Below are positions 10,137 to 19,886 of a DNA stretch of 64,000 nt, piece after piece. Numbering within the stretch: position 1 is the first letter of the stretch; each line of letters begins with the position of its first letter. The position numbers and the translations under genes were made by a program. The stretch is from NCBI GenBank assembly GCA_019925105.1, contig JAHGAU010000024.1:885581-949580 (forward strand), written 5' to 3'. Origin of the DNA: Niebla homalea (taxonomy: Eukaryota > Ascomycota > Lecanoromycetes > Lecanorales > Ramalinaceae). The notes below the pieces were generated by a model. That model made no database searches and was not told the DNA's origin. It saw only the letters and a list, made by a program, of their open reading frames with translations.

Positions 10137-13100
10137 TCAGATCTCGAGCGGACAACTCATGCCCAAATCTGCACCATGGTTCCCTTGCTGCATCTTCTCC
10201 AGACAGGTCCGATGGAACATATGTCGGCATGCAAAAATCACAATTGGCCCTGCATCATCCTGCCTATCCTCAATGTTTGCTCCACCTGAGGCATCTTCAT
10301 CCGAGACGAGCCTGTCGTTCTTCCCTTCATTGACATGTCTCGTTACGGCTTTCCCTTTGCTCGTGCTACTGCTGTTGCTGTTCTCACTTGCTGTAGACCG
10401 AACGGACATGGCAGACCCTCGATGGCCAGTCTTACCGTCAGTCCGCAATGCATTGCTGCGTTGAAATGCATCCCAGACGTGCGCACCGGCTCCGGGTCCC
10501 CAGACGCGCCTGCCACAGCCTTCGCACACTTGGCCTAGAGGCCGCCATCCTCGCCGACGAAGCGTATCCGCTTCACTGACGTGTACAAACAGATCCTTAT
10601 CTAGTAGCTTATTTGACAGCGACAGCAGCTCTTCCTCGTACGCGTAAGCTGAGAAAATGGCGCTCAGAACGCCTCGAAGATTGGATATCGAGGGCGATGA
10701 TAATGACGCGCGGCTCAGGAATGCCCGGAGGATGCGGAGAAATGAGAGATCGGGTCCGCGTGATTCGTTTTCGAAGGGTGCAGTCGTTGCATTGAGGAGT
10801 GCAGTAAAGGTTTCCTGAACAACATTCCTGATATCAGCAATGAGCTTCGACAGGTCTACGGGTCCTGATTGGTGTGGTGCGTTGAGATTGCTCATTCGCT
10901 GCAAGCGTTCTAGAGGCCCCGTGGCGTTTTTGACTACTGCAACAACGGCGTCGATCAAATCAAGCCACATTTGCTCATCGGCTGACAGGCTTTCCTGTCC
11001 AGGCTTGACGCTTCTAGACCTTGAAATCGAAGGCCTGCTTTGAGCTGCAGCGCGCGATTGACCCTGACACATCCAGACGCCAACCCGAGCGTACTTTTGA
11101 ATGGATGCAACGAGATCGCGTACCGACTCGACAGAATCATTTGCATCTTGGTCCCAGCGAAAGACTTCTAGCATGCCGAGAAGCGCAGACTCAAGCGTAC
11201 GCAAATGCTGTGTCAGACGATCAATGCCCTCGGCAACTTTGCCTTCTCTAGCCATCAGCACAACCGCAGCATCGATCGCGCCGCTCGTCTCCAAAGAAGG
11301 CAGTACCTCGTCCAAGCGCAAATCGCCAGCCTTGAGCTTCTCGATATAAGTGCTGACATGGGTAGGGTTGTATTCACACATTAAACGAACGTACTGCTCG
11401 ACGAATGCGCGAGAGGTGCCGGACGGCTGGGGCGACGCTTCATGCACCGTTGGCGGTTCAAGGACCATCTGCAGGTAGTGGTATTGCCTTGACTCATCAT
11501 CGCTGATTGTCATTAGCATGGTACCATGCATATCGGGGGCAAATTTGTCAATTGTGAGAGCCGCCTTGGTCACATCGCTGGCGACGAGATCCTCGGCGTG
11601 TCGACTGAGAACTGCTCGGAAGTCTTCAATTTGCTGCTGCTTGAGATGGGCATTTGGACTCAAACAGTCCCCAATGGTATCAAAGATATCTTCCGGACTC
11701 TCGTAATCCTGGAAGCAGACTTCTAGTAAATTCGCGTACTGTTGGTCCGCTTTGTAGACACTCTTGAGCACTCGGTAGAAGTGAGCTTCGTGCAGCATAG
11801 GCACAAATGTCTGCAGATCAGGAGGCTGATACATAGACAGCAGGTATTCGACGCTCAATTGGCAGTCTTCAGCAATTTCGTCGCTTGGGAATTGGCAAAG
11901 TCCTGTAAGGACCTTTTGCAGCTCGTAGCCCGGTAAAAGGATAAACTGTGGGAACTTCGGAAGATTTCGAGCAATGAACATGTCAAGATATACAGTGTCT
12001 TGGGCATCATACGCTGGAGACGTCATGACTTTCTGCAAGGTGCTGACGACCTGTTGGCGATTGGTAGAAAATCCAAACTTTTGAGCCTCATTCAGACCTT
12101 TAGCAGTCTCACTGCCAAGTCGTTCCTGAGGACCATTCAGGAAAGGATCCTCAAATGCTTCGTTCAGCATACTCAGAAAGCTTGGGGCATCAAAGTCGAG
12201 AATCTTGCGAAGATTGCCAAAATTGGTTCGAGACCCAGATCTCGCAGACTGTGGGCTAAGATCATCTCTAGGGACGCCATCAGAGCTACGCCCAGAAAAG
12301 AAGTAATTGTACAGGTCGGCCTTTGCAAGGTTCGCCTGGTCAATGGGCATCTCTTGCCCGGTTGGATATATGCGACCAGTGAGAATATATGAAAGATATG
12401 GGAAGATCTTCGAGCCTTTGTCAACGACCTGTACAATTTCCTGACCATCGCCCACCGTTACGCCATTCTGTTGCTGACCGACGTTCAGGAGATCTGCCAA
12501 GATTGTTGTGTAGTCGCCTAATGCCTGGTTCCAGACATAGAGTAGTGCATCATAGAGGCCATTTTTCCTGCACAGGCTGGTGACTTGGTCGATGTCCATG
12601 GTGCGGGGGTCTAGCATACAGAGGATTTCCTCTAACCTTGCATTCAAGCCTTTCGAAATATAGTAGTTGACGAGATCCTTGACGATTTCCGGTGGTAGCA
12701 GACTAATTTCGCCATCATCAATTGGCGATTCTAGATCGAGGAGAAAAATAGCCTGGGCTTCGGTTTCCTGATACTGTGTGTAGACTTCGTCAAATAGAAA
12801 ATCCATATCTTGGATGTTAATGCAGGCCTTGATGCAGGCTTTGGCAAGCTCGTCCAGATGCTGCTTGAGAGCGTGCGACGTATCATTCGGTTCAGCATTG
12901 GCAAAAGCATATTGAAGCGAAGCAAGCATCATCTCTGTCAACTTCTGCCGCACAAGGCTATGCCTCGATTCATCGTCTTCAGGAAGCCCTACAGTCACTT
13001 TGTCAGCCTCACCAGTGTAGTAGTCTGTTGCCAATTCGATAGCTCGAATGTACTGTCCCTCTTCCACCAGTGCCGTGAGCCGATCCGCCCAATTGGACAG

Positions 13101-14894
13101 AGTACCAAATGACACCTCATTATAGCCTAGAAGGAATAACCGTCCCTTATAAGCTCTGAAGCTCATATAGAAAGCATCTGCAACCACGCCATGCATTGCT
13201 GCAATTTCTTCATCCTCAAGCTCATCAACAAGCTGGTTGAGCTGCTGAGAGAATAAGTCACTATGATAGATATGTTTTTGTATGAGATCCGAGGAGTCTG
13301 TGACTGTCATTGAACTGTCCTCAAGTATGACAAGCTGTTGGGTAATGGTCAGAATCGCCAGCACGGATCGGCTAAGCCACTGAATGGCAACTATGGCTTC
13401 CTCGGATTTCCATCTGCTGCGAGGCTTAAATGTAAGGCTTGGTGGCTCATGCTTGCTACTTGCGTCGGAGGGTTCAGTCTCGACAACGTCAAGTACTGTC
13501 AGCACATTCGACCAGCAGTAGACTAACTTGGTCCTTGAGGATTGCTCGGAGGTGTCCGAGGTTGATCCCTTGAGCTTTACGCTAGGAAACCATGCCAACG
13601 CGCCGGTCATTGCGCTGTGGGATGCAACCTCCTTGGGGCGAGGAGCCTTGAATTGGGTTTGAGCAATTGGCATAGTGGACACAATGACTAGCAGATAGGG
13701 AGTCAGCATTGCAACTAGCCCGATCGTGTCTGATGCATGCTCAGCGTTGCCAAGCGGGAGCGGAGAGAAAGCCAGCACCGAGCTTGGCTTCCTTAATGGT
13801 GAGGTGGCAGCTACTGCGTCTGAATAGCGACCTAAGATGCGGGTGGTCTTGACCGAGCGTGCAACCATACCCATACCTCGAGTAGCGAGATGAGAAAAAG
13901 CCATCCCCTTGTCGTCAGCCGAAGAGAGGGCTGTGTGCCTAATGCCCAAAAAGCCGACATGAAGCACTGCAGCGTTCATGACATGGCCATCAAGGTTCGG
14001 CGGACGATTCCTATCTGCAGGGGCAATGTACAGGAATGGCTTCGCAGGTCTAGCCAGCTCCCAGGTGAAGATAGCACCTGACGCATGTCCACCAGCAACT
14101 GTGGAATGATCTGCAGAGATGGAGACTGAAGTGACAGCCCCAGACTCTATAGCTTTCGTGCCCAAACCAATGGTAGACTTCAGGGTCTGATTATAGTCGA
14201 AGACAAGGATGATGCCTCTTGAAGTACCAAGGACGATGGATGCAGAGACAGAGATACAGGTTGCTCTACCATAGTTTCGCTTGCCAACTTCCGAAAAGGC
14301 CTGGCCGGTCATCTTGCGCAGCTTGGTCCACCGAACGACCTCCCAGGGCTTCTCGACTTCTGTGTCCTTGCCTCCACCTGCAGAAAAGGCGATGGACGCA
14401 TTCCGCGAATAAGCGCCGAGGAACGCAGGTGACGATGGCGTGGGACTGCTTAATGTCGATGTTGATGCGAGTCGCGCGTGGAAGCGTCTATCGAATGGTC
14501 GTACCGAGGGGGTCGGGCTGCGACTGAAGCTTGCCCCTCGGCCCCCTCTTACAGGCATAGAGATCTGTGAGCCTTGTAGGGATGGGCCGTCGTCCGGAAT
14601 GGAGGAGGAGCCATCAGCACTTGATGGCCTATCCAGTCCATTCCAAGAATTTGAGGGCGGGTTCGCGCCATCTCCTTGTGACAAGTATGGTCTTTTAGGG
14701 TTTCTCCTGTATGAGGCTCTCGCGTCTCTCGTCTCGCTTTCTTCTCCTAAGTTTTGATCCTCAGCCTCATTCTCTATCAGGGCTTCATCTTCTGCCTGTG
14801 ATTTCGTCTCCTGACTGAGCTCCTCTTCTGCCTCATCTTCTCCGCTATCGGTGTCTTCCGGACCATCGTAGGCCTCATCTTGTACAACGCTCAT
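10137..14894 (-). CDS. VPS8: Vps8, CORVET tethering-complex subunit
   Basis: A single uninterrupted frame of 1585 aa. The N-terminus (about 1-170) is acidic and Ser-rich. It is followed by a WD40-like beta-propeller (FDYNQTLKSTIGLG, SVSISADHSTVAGGHASG), the central Vps8 domain (about residues 690-900) and an alpha-solenoid containing EYNPTHVSTYIEKLKAG. A degenerate RING-H2 closes the protein (CEGC near 1450, then CRHMFHRTC). Family knowledge: Vps8 is the Rab5-effector subunit of the CORVET complex on early endosomes, which tethers vesicles for homotypic endosome fusion. The protein stops four residues after the single Cys of MSCPLEI, so the second half of the last C-x2-C ligand pair is not present. 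The length is normal for filamentous fungi and larger than the yeast protein. Confidence 0.93.
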   Translation of the reverse strand: MSVVQDEAYDGPEDTDSGEDEAEEELSQETKSQAEDEALIENEAEDQNLGEESETRDARASYRRNPKRPYLSQGDGANPPSNSWNGLDRPSSADGSSSIPDDGPSLQGSQISMPVRGGRGASFSRSPTPSVRPFDRRFHARLASTSTLSSPTPSSPAFLGAYSRNASIAFSAGGGKDTEVEKPWEVVRWTKLRKMTGQAFSEVGKRNYGRATCISVSASIVLGTSRGIILVFDYNQTLKSTIGLGTKAIESGAVTSVSISADHSTVAGGHASGAIFTWELARPAKPFLYIAPADRNRPPNLDGHVMNAAVLHVGFLGIRHTALSSADDKGMAFSHLATRGMGMVARSVKTTRILGRYSDAVAATSPLRKPSSVLAFSPLPLGNAEHASDTIGLVAMLTPYLLVIVSTMPIAQTQFKAPRPKEVASHSAMTGALAWFPSVKLKGSTSDTSEQSSRTKLVYCWSNVLTVLDVVETEPSDASSKHEPPSLTFKPRSRWKSEEAIVAIQWLSRSVLAILTITQQLVILEDSSMTVTDSSDLIQKHIYHSDLFSQQLNQLVDELEDEEIAAMHGVVADAFYMSFRAYKGRLFLLGYNEVSFGTLSNWADRLTALVEEGQYIRAIELATDYYTGEADKVTVGLPEDDESRHSLVRQKLTEMMLASLQYAFANAEPNDTSHALKQHLDELAKACIKACINIQDMDFLFDEVYTQYQETEAQAIFLLDLESPIDDGEISLLPPEIVKDLVNYYISKGLNARLEEILCMLDPRTMDIDQVTSLCRKNGLYDALLYVWNQALGDYTTILADLLNVGQQQNGVTVGDGQEIVQVVDKGSKIFPYLSYILTGRIYPTGQEMPIDQANLAKADLYNYFFSGRSSDGVPRDDLSPQSARSGSRTNFGNLRKILDFDAPSFLSMLNEAFEDPFLNGPQERLGSETAKGLNEAQKFGFSTNRQQVVSTLQKVMTSPAYDAQDTVYLDMFIARNLPKFPQFILLPGYELQKVLTGLCQFPSDEIAEDCQLSVEYLLSMYQPPDLQTFVPMLHEAHFYRVLKSVYKADQQYANLLEVCFQDYESPEDIFDTIGDCLSPNAHLKQQQIEDFRAVLSRHAEDLVASDVTKAALTIDKFAPDMHGTMLMTISDDESRQYHYLQMVLEPPTVHEASPQPSGTSRAFVEQYVRLMCEYNPTHVSTYIEKLKAGDLRLDEVLPSLETSGAIDAAVVLMAREGKVAEGIDRLTQHLRTLESALLGMLEVFRWDQDANDSVESVRDLVASIQKYARVGVWMCQGQSRAAAQSRPSISRSRSVKPGQESLSADEQMWLDLIDAVVAVVKNATGPLERLQRMSNLNAPHQSGPVDLSKLIADIRNVVQETFTALLNATTAPFENESRGPDLSFLRILRAFLSRASLSSPSISNLRGVLSAIFSAYAYEEELLSLSNKLLDKDLFVHVSEADTLRRRGWRPLGQVCEGCGRRVWGPGAGAHVWDAFQRSNALRTDGKTGHRGSAMSVRSTASENSNSSSTSKGKAVTRHVNEGKNDRLVSDEDASGGANIEDRQDDAGPIVIFACRHMFHRTCLEKMQQGNHGADLGMSCPLEI

Positions 14895-15164
14895 GGGAGC
14901 TGGTCCGCATCTCTCGAGTGAGTTTCATGGAAGCATTGAAGAGGCGAGATTCGTATGACATCAGGTGAATGCGCTGGCGTCAAGGTTTGATTGCTAGAAT
15001 CGCCGGCTAGGTCCAAAAGATGCTCTACGTGCGTCCGGCCTAGACCTAGGACTTGGGTAAATCAATAGCTGCCTGGCCGCACAACGGCATTGCCAGCAAG
15101 GACTTCGAGACTTCCTCAGCATTGGCGTAATCATGCCAAGAGGGAAAATCTTAGACCCGAGCTA

Positions 15165-15586
15165 CAATATGCAAGTTAAATGCGAATGCTTGGCATTTCT
15201 CTTTTTACACCCTTACCACACAGATCACCATATAAATGCATTGCTCGACTATCAACTTTACTTGGATCTGAACGTCATACACGTAATTATTAAACACAAT
15301 GTTAATAAGACACTTCACATATAGCTCGATCTCCTTCTATACTACGACATAAAAGCTCTCTTTATTAAAGTTTAATCTTAGAATTCTATGAGCGTACCAT
15401 TAATAACGGCTTAAATAAGTAATAGGACGAGTAATTATTAAGGCTTGAGGCATAGGACCGAAGAACTCCTTGGTTTCGTGATATTTGAGTAACTAGTGAT
15501 TGAATCATGCCAGGTTTACATAGTGATTTGTGTGTGGGAAGTGCAAAATGAGAAATGCCAAGCATTCGCAGTTAACTTGAATGTCG
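15165..15586. mobile_element. MITE-like element with long imperfect terminal inverted repeats (element A)
   Basis: The sequence at 15165-15235 and the reverse complement of 15515-15586 align. The best part is GCGAATGCTTGGCATTTCTC, identical at 15182-15201 and, inverted, at 15551-15570. Outward the match continues through CAAGTTAA to TA dinucleotides at 15163-15164 and 15587-15588, consistent with a TA target duplication. Inward it continues less well through CACA...ATCAC.AT. The ~280-bp interior is AT-rich and has no ORF. The size of 422 bp and TA flanks suggest a non-autonomous Tc1/mariner-type element; no transposase is present. Most differences between arms are transitions. Confidence 0.7.
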
Positions 15587-15945
15587 TAGATTCTTGGCGC
15601 TCGCGACTATCTAATAGCCCGAAGGCTGCAAACCTCAGACATTTGATCTCCAAACCTTCGATCCCGCCTCCTTGAACTGGGACACAAGGTAGCATGGCAG
15701 GCACAAGTCTATCCTGATTCATCCGATGAAAATGGTGACAGCATGGTTGCAGCGGAAGAAAATGTGTTAATCAGCAATGTCCTGTACCCTCAAACAACTA
15801 ATGCTGCCGGAGCAAGAACAAGTCATGATACGAGATGTCTGAAGGAGTGCTAGTGGTATGGTTTTGGAACGTAATGGGAGCAGCTACATGATGATTGTCA
15901 TCCGTCCCTTTTGCGATGGGATGTGATACTCACTTCCTATCCCGT

Positions 15946-15976
<31 letters not shown>
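15946..15976. repeat. (ATC)n microsatellite
   Basis: About ten uninterrupted ATC units within non-coding DNA. Confidence 0.95.
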
Positions 15977-16923
15977 CCCTCCTCCATCCCCCCCCTCCCC
16001 CCCCTTTTCCTTGACCCGACCACCCAAAACCCACACATTCACAACATTTGTTTTCAGGAGCTGCAAGCGGCGAGCCTGCCCCCCAGTCAAAAAGCTCTGT
16101 TCCCGTATTATCCTCAAGCACTTTTGATGAACAAGACCAATAGCTTCCTGGATAGGGTCATTCCAAGCCAGCCATACATATCATTAGTAAAGCTAGCCGT
16201 GCGTCTTTCCTCGAAGCGTGAGTCTTGAAGAAGCAAAGGCTCTCGATGATGAGCGAGAACGACGTCGAATGCATGTTTGAGCCGAGGTGCTGTGTTTCGT
16301 GGGCTAATCTCTTATGATGATAAAAGCTTCAAAGTCGGCTTGCTGTTCTGTCTGCTGCCTTCATGCTCTAAGTTGCTGATCGCGCTCGCCTTGTTTGGGA
16401 CTGATTTTTGGGGTCATGCGGATGGGAGTCTCGATGTTGTGGGTGCGTGCAAGTCGTTGGGATTTTGCGATAGCTCTACGGTCAGCTGATTAGGAGGTGC
16501 CGTGACTTTTCACCTGCTGCTAGGGAATCAGCGTCGTACACTGGGCATGGAAAGGATTCAAGGAACGGTGATTATCAAGTACCACAAGATACAATTCTTG
16601 AAAATGGCCTTGGGGCAAAATGAGGACACCGGCGACGTGGTCAGATGAGAGGGTCTCGCTTATAGCCTTCATGGCAGGGGTGCTGCTGAAATATATAGTC
16701 AGATCACCGCAAAGACCGACCCAAGCTTCCTCCATGTTCTCCGATAAGTCGGGCAGGCGCAGGTCTCCAGCACCTAAGATTTAATCAAAGACCTTTCAAC
16801 GTCTGTAATAATTTGAGACTCCTCTTCCGGCCAGGGAGTAGCGTTGTGCATGTTGTGTCCCGCTTGAGGAGCTATGCTTTGTTTATGGAATATATTTAAT
16901 ACTTGTGGATCGCTAGCATCTCA

Positions 16924-17043
16924 GCCTGATTGGTGAAATGGTATCATACTTGCAACTACTTGACCCAGGCACCAGAATCGAATTTGACTCAGGCGACAAA
17001 CGGACAAAAGCAAGACTTGGGAGTTCGAGTCTCCCATCGGGCA
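16924..17043 (+). tRNA. tRNA-like gene with a ~49-nt insertion in the anticodon arm; isotype not assignable
   Basis: A cloverleaf can be folded. Acceptor stem: GCCTGAT (16924-16930) with ATCGGGC (17036-17042), 7 bp including one G-U. D stem: GTGA/TCAT. Anticodon stem: CTTGC (16949-16953) with GCAAG (17010-17014). Variable loop: ACTT. T arm: GGGAG-TTCGAGT-CTCCC (17019-17035). The discriminator base is A at 17043. A T5 run at 17049-17053 fits a Pol III terminator, and the T arm supplies a good B box. Between the anticodon-stem strands lie 56 nt rather than 7, which would be a 49-nt intron. However, the first loop bases read AACTAC, so the invariant T33 is A and the nominal anticodon would be CTA. 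It may be a pseudo-tRNA or a tRNA interrupted by rearrangement. The insert also contains TCAGGC (16989-16994), which could pair with the 5' acceptor strand. Confidence 0.5.
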
Positions 17044-17319
17044 CCTTCTTTTTGTTTCCGTTCTGACCATCTGATAAAACCATGGTTTCAAGCTTATTTG
17101 GAGAAAGGCGGTCAAGCTCGTCGTCAAGCTGCAGCAATAATCAGACTTGGAATTTGGATTTTGATGAAATTGGTGATCTCGAAAACTTGCCCTGTCTTCG
17201 CAGCGTTATGTTGTTCCCTTCAACGCATCCCAGCTGTGTTGCTCCGCCACCCTCACTCATACAAATTAGGGCCTCGCAGCAACCCCACATTGTATTAACA
17301 TGAGAGATGATGGAAGGCA

Positions 17320-18561
17320 CTAAGCAAGGTCCACTGCGGGGACCAGGTCTGGACTCGGGCGACTACTGAGGCTTTGTAGTCCTTCGCCGAGATTTGATGA
17401 TAGACTTGTTATACACGACGAGTTGACACCATTCACAATTGAACCAGTCATGTAGAAGCAGACGTATGCCCTCCCATCATGCTGCCCTTCATACATCCAA
17501 ACCCCCAGATGAGCGAGGCAGCGGTATTTTTCCATCAGCCACTTGACATTATTCATGGCTGCAATGGCATGTGTTTTCTCTATACCTTTGGTTTGAGGTG
17601 AGAACAGCACCTTCAAGGCGCCGGTCGTGCCCAATTGCGAGAATGTAGCAGAATCAACCTCGTGAACAAAACTTCTCGTCACGAGATCAACGGGTGAGTC
17701 CAACATGTCTTGGATAATTTGATCGCACAATATTCTCCACAGAGCTCGCAGTTGCCGATTATCAATCCCCAAAGATGTAGCTTCGTATTCGTCGAACCAG
17801 CTGTCCTTGCCAGGTCCAATGGGTTCCTTGAATCTCCCGGTTGGCCATGAAGGCCTCTTCCTTGACGCGGTTGATACAGGTGCTCGTTTAGCAACCTGGA
17901 CTGCGTTGGTATCATCCGTCGATGGTTGATGGTACGTATGATTAGTTGTGGGTGAGAGGTTCAGAGACGTTGTGTTCCCGTTCATTGTACTTGCGTCCCA
18001 CCCCGGCTCGGTGTCAAGCCCTTTCTCGAGAGGGTGATTCCCCGAACGCGCACTGAAAAACACCGTGGCACTCAAATCATTCCTTCCTTGGTATATCGCG
18101 GCAAGGAAGGTCTTGAATACCACATGCTCGATCGCTTGCTGCCGCAGATTGCGCATGGCTACTACGAGTTCGTCACGCTCGACACCGTTTTGCCGAAGAG
18201 GTGTGAGCACTCCTGCCAGAGACCCTGTGTCGTGGCCGTGCCGAGATACTGGCAAGGGCACTTCTATAACGATCGGTTCACGAATGGTGATAGAACCCCG
18301 CATCAGATCGATTATCATCTGATTGATCATGCTGAGCCACTTATGATTCAGCCAGTCGGCAGCTCTACCTGGTTGATTACAGGCGGTACCATTATAGAAG
18401 ATATACCAGCTTTGCTTTGGTGATCCTATCGGGACATTGAAGCCATCCGGAGGCCAGGGGATCACATTCTCGTCTTGCCTTTCTACTATAATGGGACTTG
18501 CGAACAAGAAGGTAAATAATGAAAAAGCATACCAAATCTTGACGAGTAGTATGCTATGCAT
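17320..18561 (-). CDS. Secreted protein with two copies of an unrecognised domain separated by Kex2-like sites
   Basis: An intronless 413-aa frame. Residues 1-21 form a hydrophobic signal peptide ending LFLFASP. Repeat A (about 36-171) and repeat B (about 239-372) share one layout. Both open with W-P-x3-F-x2-P-I-G-x-x-K-x-S-W. Next comes a helix with a Trp-centred start, an I-I-x-D-M or MIIDLM segment and an E-V/E-I-P strand. Then follow a T-G-[AS]-L-[AK]-V-L block, G-[IV]-E-[RK]-x4, V-x-A-M-x-N and a final strand with Y-x-G/Y-E-G-[RQ] and a V-[CF]-F. Between them is a ~65-residue linker rich in Thr/Asn (several N-x-[ST] sites) that holds Lys-Arg at 225-226 and 235-236. This is consistent with Kex2 processing into two chains. 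No known family was recognised. Position in a MITE- and repeat-rich stretch and secretion make an effector or secreted antagonist possible, but that is inference. Confidence 0.75.
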   Translation of the reverse strand: MHSILLVKIWYAFSLFTFLFASPIIVERQDENVIPWPPDGFNVPIGSPKQSWYIFYNGTACNQPGRAADWLNHKWLSMINQMIIDLMRGSITIREPIVIEVPLPVSRHGHDTGSLAGVLTPLRQNGVERDELVVAMRNLRQQAIEHVVFKTFLAAIYQGRNDLSATVFFSARSGNHPLEKGLDTEPGWDASTMNGNTTSLNLSPTTNHTYHQPSTDDTNAVQVAKRAPVSTASRKRPSWPTGRFKEPIGPGKDSWFDEYEATSLGIDNRQLRALWRILCDQIIQDMLDSPVDLVTRSFVHEVDSATFSQLGTTGALKVLFSPQTKGIEKTHAIAAMNNVKWLMEKYRCLAHLGVWMYEGQHDGRAYVCFYMTGSIVNGVNSSCITSLSSNLGEGLQSLSSRPSPDLVPAVDLA

Positions 18562-19886
18562 TGTCTCATATCATTCTGAACGTCCACGAATACAATTCCT
18601 TGTTGACAAAAATTGTAGTAAAAATACACGGCGCTGCAGCGATGCCCGAGTCAAGCGCGAGCAGGAAAGCCTGCTGAATATATCATTCTAGAACACGTTG
18701 GAAATAAAATTGAACAGTCTGAAGTGACAATTTAGGAAATATTGTAGACCAATCAGAATCCATTGCCGCCATCTGCAAGCGACGACCAGGACCTGAGAAA
18801 AAACTCGGCACGATGGCAACACGCGCATTTCCGATGCAGATTGTTGACTCAAACCTTGATGTCCCAGCCACACGTTATTGACGACGCCCTTCCGGGGACC
18901 GGGATACGACTGTGAGTCGGCAGTACGGATCGTGGCACTAAAAGTCCTGGAGTACGCTAAAACCTCGAATTATTGTTATTTATTCTGGGCTGTAATCTAA
19001 GTGTATCAAGTAAAATACAAGAAGCTCCGGGCCCAACTCCCTGGCGGGTGAACCTCGACGCGCCGCTTAAGCCACTATACTCTAGCGGCTACAAGGACCT
19101 TCTTAGGGAGCACTCCCTGAGGCCCTGAATATAATACCGTAATTGCATTAAATACATTACCAAGCAGGATCCAGATTTTAGCGTACTCCAGGACTTTTAG
19201 TGCCACGATCCGTAAGGACGAGTTAAATGTAACCCGTACTGTGGATGCAATGTGGGCACGCGGACAAGCTAACCCTTATCTTTAGGCTTCTTAACTATAC
19301 GCGCCATCTGATTCTTGAGTGACACTCTTGAGGTCCCCAAGCAAGGGGCCGGAGTGGAGTAGGTCTCAAGCGCGCTAAAGTATAAATGTTAATGTTCGAC
19401 ACGGAGATGGGGACGTTGTGGGCTCAGCCGTTATCCGTAGACGAGCGGTCTCTGGTTGGGTCACAAAATTGTCATGGTGAGACAGATATGTTCAACACGA
19501 AAAATCCTTATCACAGAAATACGGAGCTAGCGTGATGAGACTTGGCAGTAGACTCGAATTCAATGTACATACGATGGAGCCGCATTCTACTATTGCTCTA
19601 TCCAAAGGTCGGTGCTCTATCCTTGCATATTTTACAGAGGACCTAAATGGCTTATGTGTATCTCCTTTCTCCCATGTAAGCGTGCAAATTTGCTCGCTCA
19701 TGCACGATGCGCCCCCGGAAGCTCAACGAATTCGTCCCTAGGCAACGTCCTCGCACAGCAACCCTGTTGATTCGCTATCAATGGGGAATGGTCTCGCTAT
19801 AGGAATCAACGTGTGGTGAGACAAATGTAGTGTGGCCGACTTGAATTCCTCTGCTGCAGGGTCTCGGATACGAAGTTGCTCGGTCA
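18562..19886. other. Intergenic region around element B
   Basis: Apart from the 287-bp inverted-repeat element no gene is visible. The flanking ~340 and ~670 bp hold only short frames (up to ~70 codons) without recognisable content. Confidence 0.5.
18926..19212. mobile_element. MITE-like element with 37-bp perfect terminal inverted repeats (element B)
   Basis: CGGATCGTGGCACTAAAAGT at 18926 begins a 37-bp arm ending GCTAAAA. Its exact reverse complement ends at 19212. The copy is flanked by TA on both sides (18924-18925 and 19213-19214), the target duplication expected of Tc1/mariner/pogo-type elements. The total is 287 bp with no coding capacity. The perfect arms suggest a recent insertion compared with element A. 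The two elements do not share arm sequence. Confidence 0.88.
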
